A stretch of 64,000 nucleotides of DNA from ZC4RG25 sp023428365 (GCA_050283925.1 JBNOAI010000012.1:173857-237856); one strand, 5' to 3'. Shown: positions 1 through 9,581, counted from the first letter of the stretch. Numbers and translations: made by a program. The notes: generated by a model from the sequence alone, not told the origin.

Positions 1-2
1 AT

Positions 3-383
3 TGCGCACTCGTCTCCGGCGGCTTCACCTTCTTCACGGAACGGATCGCCACGCGCCTGGGCTTCAACACCCATCAGGCCAACACGTTGGAGATCATCGA
101 CGGCAAACTCGCGGGAACCGTGACTAAGCCTGTTCTAGGGCGTGAGGCAAAACTCGCCGCGCTGGAACGTTTGCGCAAGGAGCTTGGTCTCTTCGAACCC
201 GAAACCCTGACAGTCGGTGACGGCGCCAACGATCTGGCGATGATCCGCGCAGCCGGTCTCGGCGTCGCGTTCCATGCCAAACCGATCGTGGCAGCAGAAG
301 CCCAGGCCTCCATCCGCCATGGCGACCTGACGAGCCTTCTCTACCTGCAGGGCTACAAGAAGGAAGAATTTCAGACCGATTAA
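3..383 (+). CDS. serB: Phosphoserine phosphatase, C-terminal part (5' end outside window)
   Basis: The open frame enters from the left edge and ends at a TAA at 381-383. The visible part carries the SerB/HAD-family C-terminal half: a GGFTFF segment, a lysine-containing region (GREAKL) and the Mg-binding motif GDGANDLAMI, followed by GLGVAFHAKP. In this family it dephosphorylates phosphoserine in the last step of serine synthesis, a cytosolic HAD-type reaction. The N-terminal catalytic DxDST motif must lie outside the window, so domain content upstream cannot be judged. The motif set is characteristic of SerB rather than other HAD phosphatases. Confidence 0.92.
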   Translation, partial: CALVSGGFTFFTERIATRLGFNTHQANTLEIIDGKLAGTVTKPVLGREAKLAALERLRKELGLFEPETLTVGDGANDLAMIRAAGLGVAFHAKPIVAAEAQASIRHGDLTSLLYLQGYKKEEFQTD

Positions 384-406
384 GCGCAGCCACCGATCCT
401 CGACCC

Positions 407-491
407 GTCATTCCCGCGCAGGCGGGAATCCAAGACTCCAAGCCGATCATATGAGTAAAGTTGCCTGGATGCCCGCCTGCGCGGGCATGAC
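407..491. repeat. Intergenic inverted repeat, REP-like palindromic element
   Basis: Two 26-base arms (407-432 and 466-491) are near-perfect reverse complements, differing at two positions, with a 33-base spacer. The arm core is CCCGCGCAGGCGGG. This form (GTCAT-CCCGCGCAGGCGGG-ATCCA) is a common dispersed intergenic repeat in proteobacterial genomes. Folded as RNA it would give a long hairpin between the end of serB and the convergent membrane-protein gene, so it may also serve as a bidirectional terminator. Only one copy was noticed in this window. Confidence 0.75.
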
Positions 492-521
492 GGATGTGGG
501 AGATGGCGCGGAAACGGACGA

Positions 522-1166
522 TCAGGATTGCGCGCGCAGCATGAGCCGCCGCCAGAGATCACGAAGGGAAGTGCGCACACGCTCCAGATGTGGCCGCAGC
601 GTTTCCCAAGCGCGCCTTGCGGCCAGCTTTGCCCGCGCTTTGACCACTCGCGCATAACGCCACGCCCAGCTCGCGCGGATGCGTTCGAACAGCGCCTCTT
701 TCCACGGCATCACCCAATTGTAGAGAGACGCGAACCACCCGATCTGCATCAGCTTTGGCTGGGTGAGAACGAAGATGCGGGCCAGGATCGCGGTTCCTGC
801 GACCTTGGCGCCGAGCAGCAGCAGCACCGCGGTCAGAAAGTGCCCGGTCGCGACGAGATAAACCGCCGCGATCTTGAGCGGAAAGATCAGGCACGACGGC
901 AACACGAACGCACACAACGCTCCATAAGGCGGAAGCGTCGTCAGCCAGTTCTCGAACCGCGCCCAGATCTCGAAGCGGCGCAATCTGGCAATGAGGTTCG
1001 CAAGTGGCCGCCAACCCCATTCCTCGAACAGCAGAAGCAGGGCCAACAGGATATCGACAGCACCTTTGGCAATCCGCAGCAGAGAGCGACCAACCCACGC
1101 TATCGGATTGGATCGCATAGCGTGATCCGGTGACGACGGCGGGATATGGTCGCGAGGCTCCGTCAT
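522..1166 (-). CDS. Conserved membrane protein of unknown function
   Basis: The product is 214 residues. There is a hydrophobic stretch at about residues 36-50 and a longer pair of probable membrane segments at about 80-135, flanked by Arg/Lys-rich parts. The C-terminal 60 residues are strongly basic and probably cytoplasmic. Its start overlaps the stop of the upstream Atm1-type exporter gene by four bases (ATGA), so the two are translationally coupled and probably work at the same membrane. An internal ATG at 1118 (MRSNPIAW) is an alternative start. No catalytic motif is visible, and no function is assigned. Confidence 0.8.
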   Translation of the reverse strand: MTEPRDHIPPSSPDHAMRSNPIAWVGRSLLRIAKGAVDILLALLLLFEEWGWRPLANLIARLRRFEIWARFENWLTTLPPYGALCAFVLPSCLIFPLKIAAVYLVATGHFLTAVLLLLGAKVAGTAILARIFVLTQPKLMQIGWFASLYNWVMPWKEALFERIRASWAWRYARVVKARAKLAARRAWETLRPHLERVRTSLRDLWRRLMLRAQS

Positions 1167-3190
1167 GGGGGACCATCACCCTCATCGCCGGCACGCGGCT
1201 TCAATTCCGCCTCAACCAAATGCATCGGACCACTGACGTTCACGTCGTCCGGCGACGGCAGCCTGTCGGCGGGGCGCAACGCACCAGCTTCCTCGGCCTC
1301 TTCCAACCGGCGTGCCAGTTCCTCACGCGCCTTTGCGGCCTGCAGTTGCCGATTCCACAGCCCGGCGTAAAGACCGTTCTTCGCCAGAAGCTGTGCGTGC
1401 GTGCCTTGCTCGACCAGATGCCCCTTCTCCAACACCAGGATGTTGTCGGCATGCACGATGGTCGACAGCCGGTGCGCGATGATCAAGGTCGTCCGATCCT
1501 CGGCCACCTTGTCGAGCGCATCCTGAATTTCCTTCTCCGTATGGCTGTCGAGCGCGCTCGTTGCCTCGTCCAGCATCAGAATGGGCGGCTGCTTGAGGAT
1601 CGTGCGCGCGATGGCAACGCGCTGCTTTTCACCACCTGACAGCTTCAGGCCGCGCTCACCCACCATGGTGCCGTAACCTTGCGGGAGCTGCCGAATAAAG
1701 CTGTCGATTTGCGCCAGCCGCGCCGCTTCGAAAACCTCTTCGTCCGTCGCGTCAGGCCGACCGTATTTGATGTTGTAGAAAATCGTATCGTTGAACAGCA
1801 CCGTATCCTGCGGCACCACGCCAATGACCGCACGCACGCTTTCCTGAGTGACGTCGCGAATGTCCTGACCATCGATCGTCACCCGGCCGCTGGCGATATC
1901 GTAGAAGCGGAACAGAATACGGCTGATGGTCGATTTACCCGCACCGGACGGACCGACGATTGCCACCATCTTGCCGGCCGGAACCTCGAACGACACGTCG
2001 TTCAGGATCGGCCGATCGGGGTCGTAGAAGAAGCTGACGTTCTCGAACCGGATCGCCCCTTGTTTCACAACCAGCGGCGGCGCACCGGGCTTGTCGACCA
2101 CTTCCGCCTTCTCGGCCAGCAGCGAGAACATATTCTCGAGATCGACGAGCCCTTGCTTGATGTCGCGATAGACCATGCCCATGAAGTTTAGCGGCATGTA
2201 GAGCTGGATCAGGATGGAATTGATCAGCACGAAATCGCCGATCGTCATCTCACCAGCCATGATCCCGCGAGCAGTGAGCAGCATCACCAGCGTCATGCCG
2301 ATGGTGAAGATCAGCGCCTGGCCGGAGTTCAGAATGCCCAGCGAATAGTATGACCGGGCCGCAGCGTCCTCGTAGCGCGCCATCGAATGATCGAAGCGGC
2401 GCGCCTCCAGGGCTTCGTTGCCGAAGTATTTCACGGTCTCGAAGTTGAGCAGGCTGTCGATCGCCTTGGTGTTGGCCTCGGTATCGCTGTCGTTCATCTC
2501 GCGGCGAACTGCGATGCGCCGCTCGCTGGCGACAAACGTGAACCACATGTACGCGATCACCGTTGTCAGGATGATAACGACGTACAGCCAATTGAAGTAA
2601 TACAGCAGCACGCCGCAGATCAGCAGCAGCTCCAGCGCCGTCGGCACCACGTTGAGGATGCCCATGCGAATGATGAAGTCGATGCCGCGGGTGGCGCGCT
2701 CGATCACACGGCTCAGTCCGCCGGTGCGCCGCTCCAGATGAAACCGCAATGACAGCCGGTGCAAATGCTGAAAGGTGCGGTTGTTCAGCTCGCGCACCGC
2801 ATGCAGGCCGACCTTGGTGAAAAACAGATCGCGCACCTGATTGAGCACAATCATGAGCACGCGCCCAACCCCGTAAGCCAGAATCAGGGCAATCGCAGCA
2901 ATCCCCAGCCCCTCGCCGACTCCGATACTTCCCTGCGCCGGAGCATGCGACGTCAGCCAATCGGTCGCTTCCTTGAAAAAGATCGGCACCGCGATTGTGA
3001 CGAGCTTCGCCACCAGCAACACTGCGAACGCTATGACGACACGCAGCCGCAGGTCGGGCCGGCCTTTCGGCCAGACAAACGGCAGCAGACCGCGCAGCAC
3101 CGTCCAGTGGTCGGAGCCGTCCGCGCCGTTCAGATGCTCTCGGTGAACTTTATCCCCGTCCGCCGCTTTGACCGTTTCCTGGACCGCCAT
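1163..3190 (-). CDS. ABC exporter, Atm1/ABCB7 type (fused permease-ATPase)
   Basis: A half-transporter of 675 residues with an N-terminal six-helix membrane domain (about 50-340) and a C-terminal nucleotide-binding domain. Visible ATPase motifs are Walker A GPSGAGKST (Lys419), signature LSGGEKQRV, Walker B ILMLDEATSALD and the H-loop AHRLST. The sequence is of the Atm1/ABCB7 class, whose bacterial members export glutathione conjugates and metal-thiolate species. Mitochondrial relatives supply a sulfur compound for cytosolic Fe-S assembly. The frame is open to 3280, but the ATG at 3190 (MAVQETV) fits the family start better. It is followed with a four-base overlap by a small membrane protein gene. 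The substrate is inferred from the family only. Confidence 0.92.
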   Translation of the reverse strand: MAVQETVKAADGDKVHREHLNGADGSDHWTVLRGLLPFVWPKGRPDLRLRVVIAFAVLLVAKLVTIAVPIFFKEATDWLTSHAPAQGSIGVGEGLGIAAIALILAYGVGRVLMIVLNQVRDLFFTKVGLHAVRELNNRTFQHLHRLSLRFHLERRTGGLSRVIERATRGIDFIIRMGILNVVPTALELLLICGVLLYYFNWLYVVIILTTVIAYMWFTFVASERRIAVRREMNDSDTEANTKAIDSLLNFETVKYFGNEALEARRFDHSMARYEDAAARSYYSLGILNSGQALIFTIGMTLVMLLTARGIMAGEMTIGDFVLINSILIQLYMPLNFMGMVYRDIKQGLVDLENMFSLLAEKAEVVDKPGAPPLVVKQGAIRFENVSFFYDPDRPILNDVSFEVPAGKMVAIVGPSGAGKSTISRILFRFYDIASGRVTIDGQDIRDVTQESVRAVIGVVPQDTVLFNDTIFYNIKYGRPDATDEEVFEAARLAQIDSFIRQLPQGYGTMVGERGLKLSGGEKQRVAIARTILKQPPILMLDEATSALDSHTEKEIQDALDKVAEDRTTLIIAHRLSTIVHADNILVLEKGHLVEQGTHAQLLAKNGLYAGLWNRQLQAAKAREELARRLEEAEEAGALRPADRLPSPDDVNVSGPMHLVEAELKPRAGDEGDGPP

Positions 3191-3328
3191 ACCGTAATCC
3201 CGCTGTTTCGGCGGACATATACGATTCCGGCGCCGGGAATGCGACTCCGCTGCGAACCGCCTCAGACTGGCCTGTCGCAATTCGGACGGGAGAGGGGCTT
3301 ACGCTTCGCCCTAACAATCACAATATGA

Positions 3329-4015
3329 ATGAGGATGAATTTGACGAACAACGATAAGAAAACCAATAGCCTACCGGCAATCTCCATGAACGATATAGTT
3401 GCACCGACACTGACCACCGGTGTCCAAAACATCTGCGTCTACTGTGGCTCAGGCTCGGGTGCGAAGCCCGCCTACGCGGAAGCAGCGCGAACCCTGGGCA
3501 AATCCCTCGCCAGCACGGGCATTGGCCTTGTGTACGGCGGCGGGAATCTTGGCCTTATGGGTGAGGTGGCGCGCGCCACGCTGAAAGCTGGTGGACGGGC
3601 GACAGGCATCATCCCGGCCTTCCTTTCCGAACGCGAACAGATGTTGCGTGACGTCGATGAACTGATCGTCACCGAGGACATGCACCAGCGCAAAATGCTG
3701 ATGTTCCAGAAGTCGGACGCTTTCGTCGCACTCCCTGGCGGCATCGGCACGCTGGAAGAACTGGTCGAGCAGCTCACGTGGTCACAGCTCGGTCAGCATC
3801 AGAAGCCTGTGATCATCGCCAACATCGATGGTTTCTGGACGCCCTTCCTGCGCCTGCTCGAGCATATGCGGACGGACCAGTTCATCCGGCAGGATCTCGA
3901 GGTGAACTTCACCGTGGTCGACCGCGCCGAGGATATCGTTTCGGCCGCGATCGCCGCCGCCTCGCGTAAGCGTCCATCGCCAGAAGCGGAGAAGGCGATG
4001 ATCTCCCGGATGTGA
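3329..4015 (+). CDS. LOG-family nucleoside 5'-monophosphate phosphoribohydrolase
   Basis: The product is 228 residues and belongs to the LOG (TIGR00730, 'lysine decarboxylase-like') family, which cleaves cytokinin riboside or other nucleoside 5'-monophosphates into base plus ribose 5-phosphate. The diagnostic motifs are VYGGGNLGLMG near residues 70-80 and PGGIGTLEE starting at residue 136, the latter holding the catalytic glutamate. The first 19-30 residues are weakly conserved, so the real start may be the ATG at 3386 (MNDIVAPT). It is divergent from the Atm1-type gene with a short shared promoter region. Older annotations as lysine decarboxylase are misleading. Confidence 0.9.
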   Translation: MRMNLTNNDKKTNSLPAISMNDIVAPTLTTGVQNICVYCGSGSGAKPAYAEAARTLGKSLASTGIGLVYGGGNLGLMGEVARATLKAGGRATGIIPAFLSEREQMLRDVDELIVTEDMHQRKMLMFQKSDAFVALPGGIGTLEELVEQLTWSQLGQHQKPVIIANIDGFWTPFLRLLEHMRTDQFIRQDLEVNFTVVDRAEDIVSAAIAAASRKRPSPEAEKAMISRM

Positions 4016-4115
4016 GCACCTACGGCAGCGGAGAGGCCAAAGTTGCGCCTATTCCCCCGGTTGCGATGAGTGTTAGGCTCGGTGTTTCTCAACCCAGTCG
4101 GAAAAGCTCCCCATC

Positions 4116-5084
4116 GTGACAGTGCTTCTCGACGAGAAAACCCGACGCGAACACAAGCGCCGCAATCGGATTCACTCCGTCCTGCTCCTTGGCGGCCTGG
4201 CCGGGGTGCTGGGCGTGTCCGCCCTGCTCGTCTGGGGGTGGCCTGGTCTGATGTATGCGGCGCTGGCGGTCGCGGTCCTGCTCATTTTTGCTCCGCGCGT
4301 GCCGCCTGAAGCGGTGATGCGGATGTATCGCGCGCGGGAGGTTGACCCGCGCCTTGCGGGCCAGGTCGGCCACGTCCTCAGCGTTCTGACGGAGCGAGCC
4401 CAGCTGCCGGTGCAGCCGCGCCTGTTCGTTATACCAAGTCAGACGCTGAATGCCTTCGCCACTGGGAATACCCGCAATCCCTTCATCGCAATTACCGAAG
4501 GCCTGCTGCGGACCCTAAGCCTGCGGGAGCTCGCCGGGGTGCTGGCCCACGAGGTCAGCCATATCCGCAACAACGACCTCTGGGTGATGGGTCTGGCCGA
4601 TACGCTCAGCCGTTTCACTCAAGCCATGTCGACAGTCGCGATGATGCTGGCACTGATGAATGTCATGGGCATGATGTTCGGTGTGCTGTTCGTCTCATGG
4701 GGAGCCGTGATCCTTCTTTATGCTGCGCCTCTGGTATCGAGCCTTTTGCAATTCGGCCTCTCGCGGGCGCGCGAATACGACGCCGATCTGGAAGGCGCTT
4801 TGCTGACCGGCGATCCGCAAGGGTTGGTTTCCGCGCTCAACAAGCTCGAACGCTATACCGGGCGCTTCTGGGAAGATCTGATTTTTCCGGTGCCCGGCCG
4901 GCGGGTGCCTGGACCCTCGGTATTGCGTACCCACCCGCGTACCGAGGATCGCGTCGCCCGCCTCCGTGAACTTGAGAGCCGTCCGCAATCATCGCCGATC
5001 GTCGTGGCAGGACAATCCTATAGCCCCACGAGACTCCTGAGCGTGGAAGCGCCGCGCCGGCACTGGTCCGGGGTATGGTATTGA
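4116..5084 (+). CDS. M48-family zinc metalloprotease, HtpX-like membrane protein
   Basis: The product is 322 residues starting at a GTG. Two membrane segments lie at about residues 20-60, then the zinc motif HEVSH (His145, Glu146, His149), two further hydrophobic segments at about 170-210, and AREYDAD with the likely third zinc ligand Glu. This is the layout of HtpX/M48B proteases, which degrade damaged membrane proteins at the cytoplasmic side of the inner membrane. It differs enough from classical HtpX that I do not assign the symbol. It ends six bases before meaB, so the two are likely co-transcribed. Confidence 0.88.
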   Translation: MTVLLDEKTRREHKRRNRIHSVLLLGGLAGVLGVSALLVWGWPGLMYAALAVAVLLIFAPRVPPEAVMRMYRAREVDPRLAGQVGHVLSVLTERAQLPVQPRLFVIPSQTLNAFATGNTRNPFIAITEGLLRTLSLRELAGVLAHEVSHIRNNDLWVMGLADTLSRFTQAMSTVAMMLALMNVMGMMFGVLFVSWGAVILLYAAPLVSSLLQFGLSRAREYDADLEGALLTGDPQGLVSALNKLERYTGRFWEDLIFPVPGRRVPGPSVLRTHPRTEDRVARLRELESRPQSSPIVVAGQSYSPTRLLSVEAPRRHWSGVWY

Positions 5085-5090
5085 TGAGTT

Positions 5091-6053
5091 ATGGCTGAAG
5101 CCGACGCCAAATTCGCCTCTCTCGCGAAGGATCTTGCAAGCCGCGTGCTTGCCGGACAGCGGCGTGCGATTGCGCAAGCTCTGACCGAAGTTGAACGGCA
5201 ATCAGGAAATTCCGGCCCGCTGCTGCAATCCCTGCAAGTCCACCTGGGTCGCGCCGTGACGGTTGGCTTCACCGGACCTCCCGGCGCTGGCAAATCCACT
5301 CTGGTTGATGCCTGTGTGCGTGCACTCCGCGAAACCGGACGCACCGTCGGCGTGATTGCCGTCGACCCGTCGAGCCCGCTATCCGGCGGTGCCATTCTCG
5401 GTGATCGCATCCGCATGACGTCAACGCTGAATGACGATGGCGTTTTCGTGCGCTCGCTGGCGGCGCGCGGGCACCTCGGCGGCCTCACGCCGGCGGCCGT
5501 TCGCATGATCGACATCATGGATGCTGCGGGATTCGACATCATACTCCTCGAAACCGTGGGCACTGGTCAGTCCGAAATCGACATCGCCGAAGTCACCGAC
5601 GTGCGCATCGTGGTCTCAGCGCCCGGCCTCGGCGACGGCATCCAGGCGATGAAGGCCGGACTACTGGAGATCGCGGACGTCCTGGTCGTCAACAAGGCTG
5701 ACCGTGAAGGTGCTGAGCGGACACATCAACAGCTCTCGGCTGCCCTGACACATCGGCGCGATGGAACGGTGTCGACGCCAGTTCTCAAAACGACCGCGAC
5801 AACGGGCGATGGCGTCGGCGAACTTCTCGCTGCTATTGATGCGATCACAACGCTCCGCCTTGCCGTCCCTCCCCAGCAGCGCAGGCGCAAACGCGCCCGC
5901 TACCTGATCGCCCGGGCAGCCGCCGATGCGATTGCCGCCGAAATAAAGCAGGCTGAGGCAGGCCGCATCGACGCTCTGTCCGACGCCGTCCTCGACGGCT
6001 CGATGTCGGCCACAGACGCCGCTGCCAAGCTCATCGGGACACCCAAAGTCTAG
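5091..6053 (+). CDS. meaB: MeaB/ArgK-type G3E GTPase, chaperone of methylmalonyl-CoA mutase
   Basis: A protein of 320 residues with Walker A GPPGAGKST (Lys68), the MeaB signature DPSSPLSGGAILGDR, the switch region ETVGTGQSE and the base-recognition motif NKAD. MeaB protects adenosylcobalamin-dependent acyl-CoA mutases and gates cofactor loading. In serine-cycle methylotrophs it supports methylmalonyl-CoA mutase in the ethylmalonyl-CoA pathway. No mutase gene is next to it, so a housekeeping chaperone location is likely. It starts six bases after the M48 protease gene. The family call is very secure; the exact partner mutase is not visible here. Confidence 0.95.
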   Translation: MAEADAKFASLAKDLASRVLAGQRRAIAQALTEVERQSGNSGPLLQSLQVHLGRAVTVGFTGPPGAGKSTLVDACVRALRETGRTVGVIAVDPSSPLSGGAILGDRIRMTSTLNDDGVFVRSLAARGHLGGLTPAAVRMIDIMDAAGFDIILLETVGTGQSEIDIAEVTDVRIVVSAPGLGDGIQAMKAGLLEIADVLVVNKADREGAERTHQQLSAALTHRRDGTVSTPVLKTTATTGDGVGELLAAIDAITTLRLAVPPQQRRRKRARYLIARAAADAIAAEIKQAEAGRIDALSDAVLDGSMSATDAAAKLIGTPKV

Positions 6054-6118
6054 GTGGCCCCTTGCTCTATCTCTGGGGTCACTGGACGGCACGCCCGCCT
6101 CGGCCTAAGTGTTCGCCC

Positions 6119-8275
6119 ATGCCACAAGACAATTCCGAGGCACCGGAGACGGCCGTTCCAGCGCAGGAAACAACCCCGCGCAGGACTGGCGCAGACGTCA
6201 TCGCCTCATACCTGAAGACGTTGCCCAGCTCGCCCGGCGTCTATCGCATGATCGACGCCCACGGCGAAGTGATCTACGTAGGCAAGGCGCGGAGCCTGAA
6301 GGCGCGCGTTTCCAACTATGCCCGCACATTCGGCCATAGCAATCGCATCGCACGCATGATTTCCGCCACGGCGACGATGGAGTTCGTCACCGTCGCAACC
6401 GAGGCGGAAGCGCTGCTGCTGGAAGCGAACCTCATCAAACGCTTCCGTCCGCGCTTCAATGTTCTGATGCGGGACGACAAATCGTTTCCCTACATTCTTA
6501 TCGCCCGCGATCATGCCTCACCGCAGATCCTGAAGCATCGCGGCGCGCGCAACCGCAAAGGCGACTACTTCGGACCGTTCGCATCCGCGGGCGCGGTTGG
6601 CCGCACGATCAACATGCTGCAACGGGCGTTTTTGCTGCGCTCTTGTTCGGACGCCGTATTCGAAACACGCACGCGGCCGTGCCTGCTCTATCAAATCAAG
6701 CGCTGCTCGGCGCCGTGCACCAATGAAATCGGACCCGAGGATTACAGCGCGCTTGTCGAGGAAGCGATCAGCTTCCTGCGCGGCGAAAGCCAGAACGTCC
6801 GCCGCCACTACCAGAAGCTGATGGAGGAGGCGTCCGAAGCGCTGGAATTCGAGCGCGCCGCGACATACCGCAACCGGCTCTGGGCGCTCGCCCACGTCAC
6901 CGCCGATCAGGCCATCAATCCGGAAGGCGTCGAGGAAGCCGACGTGTTCGCCATCGCGCAGGAGGGCGGACAGACCTGCATCCAGGTGTTCTTCTTCCGC
7001 AGCGGGCAGAACTGGGGCAATCGCGCGTATTTCCCGAAAACCGACAAGTCGATGGAAACGCCGGAGATCCTGGAAAGCTTCATTACCCAGTTCTACGACG
7101 ATAAGCCCGTTCCACGGCTTGTCCTGCTGTCCGATTCGGTCCCCTCGCTATCGCTGCTCGAAGAAGCCCTTTCGACCAAAGCCGACCGGAGGGTCGAAAT
7201 CCGCGTACCGCAGCGTGGCAGCAAACTCGGTATCGTCGAACATGCTCAGCGCAACGCGCGCGAGGCCTTGGGGCGGCGCCTCGCGGAAAGCTCATCACAA
7301 CGCATCCTGTTGGAAGGCTTGGCCGAGCGGTTCGGCCTGACGCGGCCGCCTCGTCGCATCGAAGTGTTCGACAATAGCCACATCATGGGCACGAGCGCGG
7401 TCGGCGCGATGATCGTCGCGGGGCCGGATGGCTTCGTGAAAGGGCAGTATCGCAAGTTCAACATCAAGTCGGCGGATCTTACGCCGGGCGACGACTACGC
7501 GATGATGCGCGAGGTGCTGACGCGTCGTTACAAGCGACTGACTGCGCCGCGTAATGCCGCGTCGTCCCACGAGGGTTCCGTCAGCGCCGACATCGCTCTC
7601 CGTGATGTTGAACCCGTCTCCCTCATCGAACAGCCGGAACCTCCGCCCATCACAGAACGCGGCGCCGATGGGATTCCATTCGGCGTCTTGCGCGCCGATC
7701 ATGTTGAGGAACCGCCCGCTAACGCCGAGCCTGTTGATACGTCTCCCGCTCTCTTCGAAGACGACGAGGATGCCGATGACGAGCTTCTTTCCGGCAGTGA
7801 AACGGACGAGTTTCCCGATCGTCCCGATCTCGTACTGATCGATGGCGGCGCGGGCCAGCTATCCATCGCAGTCGAGGTTTTTCGCGACCTCGGGCTGACG
7901 GATATCCCGCTCGTCGGCGTCGCCAAGGGACCGGACCGCGATGCTGGCCGCGAGCACTTTCACATTCCCGGCAGCGAAAAGCCGTTCATGCTGGAGCCCC
8001 GCGATCCCGTTCTCTATTTCGTGCAGCGACTGCGCGACGAAGCGCACCGGTTTGTCATTGGCACGCATCGCGCCAAGCGATCCAAGGCGATTTCCGCCAA
8101 CCCGCTCGATGAAATCCCAGGCATCGGCCCGACGCGCAAACGCGCGCTGCTACAGCACTTCGGATCAGCCAAGGCCGTGTCCCGAGCAGGTGTCGCCGAT
8201 CTCAAGGACGTGCCGGGGGTCTCAGCCCAGATGGCGCAGACGATTTACGACTTCTTCCACGAGCGTAAGACGTAA
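6119..8275 (+). CDS. uvrC: Excinuclease ABC subunit C
   Basis: From the ATG at 6119 the product is 718 residues; the frame is open from 6062, but that stretch is not family-like. It has an N-terminal GIY-YIG nuclease domain (SPGVYRMI ... VIYVGKA), the UVR domain that binds UvrB (RRHYQKLMEEA, about residue 225), the RNase H-like second nuclease (EVFDNSHIMGTS and PDLVLIDGGAGQL) and a C-terminal helix-hairpin-helix (GIGPTRKRALLQHFGS). UvrC makes both incisions flanking bulky DNA lesions. An acidic, low-complexity insert of about 90 residues interrupts the RNase H domain (bases about 7550-7820). Such inserts occur in alphaproteobacterial UvrC. The gene stands alone. Confidence 0.97.
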   Translation: MPQDNSEAPETAVPAQETTPRRTGADVIASYLKTLPSSPGVYRMIDAHGEVIYVGKARSLKARVSNYARTFGHSNRIARMISATATMEFVTVATEAEALLLEANLIKRFRPRFNVLMRDDKSFPYILIARDHASPQILKHRGARNRKGDYFGPFASAGAVGRTINMLQRAFLLRSCSDAVFETRTRPCLLYQIKRCSAPCTNEIGPEDYSALVEEAISFLRGESQNVRRHYQKLMEEASEALEFERAATYRNRLWALAHVTADQAINPEGVEEADVFAIAQEGGQTCIQVFFFRSGQNWGNRAYFPKTDKSMETPEILESFITQFYDDKPVPRLVLLSDSVPSLSLLEEALSTKADRRVEIRVPQRGSKLGIVEHAQRNAREALGRRLAESSSQRILLEGLAERFGLTRPPRRIEVFDNSHIMGTSAVGAMIVAGPDGFVKGQYRKFNIKSADLTPGDDYAMMREVLTRRYKRLTAPRNAASSHEGSVSADIALRDVEPVSLIEQPEPPPITERGADGIPFGVLRADHVEEPPANAEPVDTSPALFEDDEDADDELLSGSETDEFPDRPDLVLIDGGAGQLSIAVEVFRDLGLTDIPLVGVAKGPDRDAGREHFHIPGSEKPFMLEPRDPVLYFVQRLRDEAHRFVIGTHRAKRSKAISANPLDEIPGIGPTRKRALLQHFGSAKAVSRAGVADLKDVPGVSAQMAQTIYDFFHERKT

Positions 8276-8284
8276 AGCCGGTCC

Positions 8285-8878
8285 TCACGCGTCGAAGAAT
8301 ACCGTTTCCTGGTCGCCCTGCATGCGGATATCGAAGCGATAAACCACCCCCTCCGGCCCGTCCGCCCGCTGTGCGATCAGCGTGTCCCGACGGTCCGCCG
8401 GTACGGAGGCAAGCACATCGTCGCGCGCATTCGCGTCAACCTCGTCTGAAAAGTAGAGGCGGGTATACGCATGCAGCAGCAGACCGCGCATGAACACGAT
8501 GACGTTGATGTGCGGTGCCTGTTGCCCGTCCACAGACCCGGGCTTCACGGTATTGAAGACGTACCGCTGCTCAGGGTCGGTCCCCGTCCCCACCCGGCCG
8601 AAGCCTTTGAAACCAGCGTTCGACCCACGGCTATCCAAAGGGTGGGCATAGCGGCCCTGCCCATCGGCCTGCCAGATCTCGATCATCGCATCCGGGACCA
8701 GCTTGCCTTCGCCGTCGAAGACGCGGCCTTCAATACGGATGCGCTCACCGTCGGCATCGCTGACGGCCAGATCGGGACCGGCGAGGCTCGCAAACCGATA
8801 GCCATATTGTTCCGGCGTCAAACCATACGCGAAAAACGGCCCGACGGTCTGGGAGGGTGTCTGCTTAAGCCCCGTCAC
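8285..8878 (-). CDS. pcaG: Protocatechuate 3,4-dioxygenase, alpha subunit
   Basis: The product is 197 residues from a GTG at 8878, one base after the pcaH stop; this matches the usual PcaG length of about 200. The open frame runs 87 bases further upstream, but that part overlaps pcaH and is not family-like. The start LKQTPSQTVGPFFAYGL and the segment IEIWQADGQGRYAHP are typical of the alpha chain, which lacks the catalytic iron ligands and shapes the active site. Together with PcaH it cleaves protocatechuate to beta-carboxymuconate. No other pca genes lie nearby. Confidence 0.95.
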   Translation of the reverse strand: MTGLKQTPSQTVGPFFAYGLTPEQYGYRFASLAGPDLAVSDADGERIRIEGRVFDGEGKLVPDAMIEIWQADGQGRYAHPLDSRGSNAGFKGFGRVGTGTDPEQRYVFNTVKPGSVDGQQAPHINVIVFMRGLLLHAYTRLYFSDEVDANARDDVLASVPADRRDTLIAQRADGPEGVVYRFDIRMQGDQETVFFDA

Positions 8879-8879
8879 G

Positions 8880-9581
8880 TCAGGTCTCCATCGGCGTCTG
8901 ATGACGTCCGCGCAGGATGATGTCGAATTCGTAGCCCAGCGCATAGGACGGCTGTGTCGTTTCAATCGAGAACCGCGCGATTAGCCGCTCGCGAACGCCT
9001 ACCGGTGTGCTCTGATAGATCGGGTCGAGTTCCAACAATGGATCGCCTGGAAAATACATCTGCGTGACCAGCCGCGTGACGAAGCTCGGGCCGAACAGGG
9101 ACAGATGGATGTGTTGCGGCCGCCAGGCGTTGTAGTGATTACCCCACGGATAAGCGCCGGGCTTGATGGTCATGAAGCTGTACCGCCCCTCGCCATCCGT
9201 GACGCAGCGGCCGCCGCCGAAAAAGTTCGGATCGAGCGGCGCATCGTGCTGGTCGGCGTGGTGGATGTAGCGGCCGGCCGCATTGGCCTGCCAGATCTCG
9301 ATCAGAGTGCCAGGCAGAGGACGACCGGTTTCCTCCAGCACGCGCCCGCTGACGATGATGCGCTCGCCGAGCGGTTCGGCATCGCGACAGCCGTTGCGTG
9401 TCAGATCAGCGTCGAGCGCTCCGAGACTGTCGTGGCCGTACACTGGCCCCGTCAGCTCGGACAGCGACTGCCGGATCGGGATCAACGGCTTCGTCGGGCC
9501 ACGGAGCACCGTCGATTTATAACCCGGATCGATAAAGCGAGGCTGGCTCGTCCAGTCACGCGGCGTATAGCTATCCGACAC
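8880..9581 (-). CDS. pcaH: Protocatechuate 3,4-dioxygenase, beta subunit
   Basis: The product is 233 residues of the intradiol ring-cleavage dioxygenase family. All four Fe(III) ligands can be read by alignment to the family: Tyr in NAAGRYIHH, Tyr in KPGAYPWGN, and the two His of RPQHIHLS. It opens protocatechuate between the hydroxyl groups, the entry into the beta-ketoadipate pathway. It lies directly before pcaG and is translated together with it. The rest of the branch (pcaB, C, D, regulator PcaQ) is absent from this window and must be encoded elsewhere. Confidence 0.96.
   Translation of the reverse strand: MSDSYTPRDWTSQPRFIDPGYKSTVLRGPTKPLIPIRQSLSELTGPVYGHDSLGALDADLTRNGCRDAEPLGERIIVSGRVLEETGRPLPGTLIEIWQANAAGRYIHHADQHDAPLDPNFFGGGRCVTDGEGRYSFMTIKPGAYPWGNHYNAWRPQHIHLSLFGPSFVTRLVTQMYFPGDPLLELDPIYQSTPVGVRERLIARFSIETTQPSYALGYEFDIILRGRHQTPMET

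Noticed and set aside
8879..8965. Upstream extension of pcaG
   Set aside because: It lies inside pcaH; the GTG at 8878 gives the usual PcaG length and sequence start.
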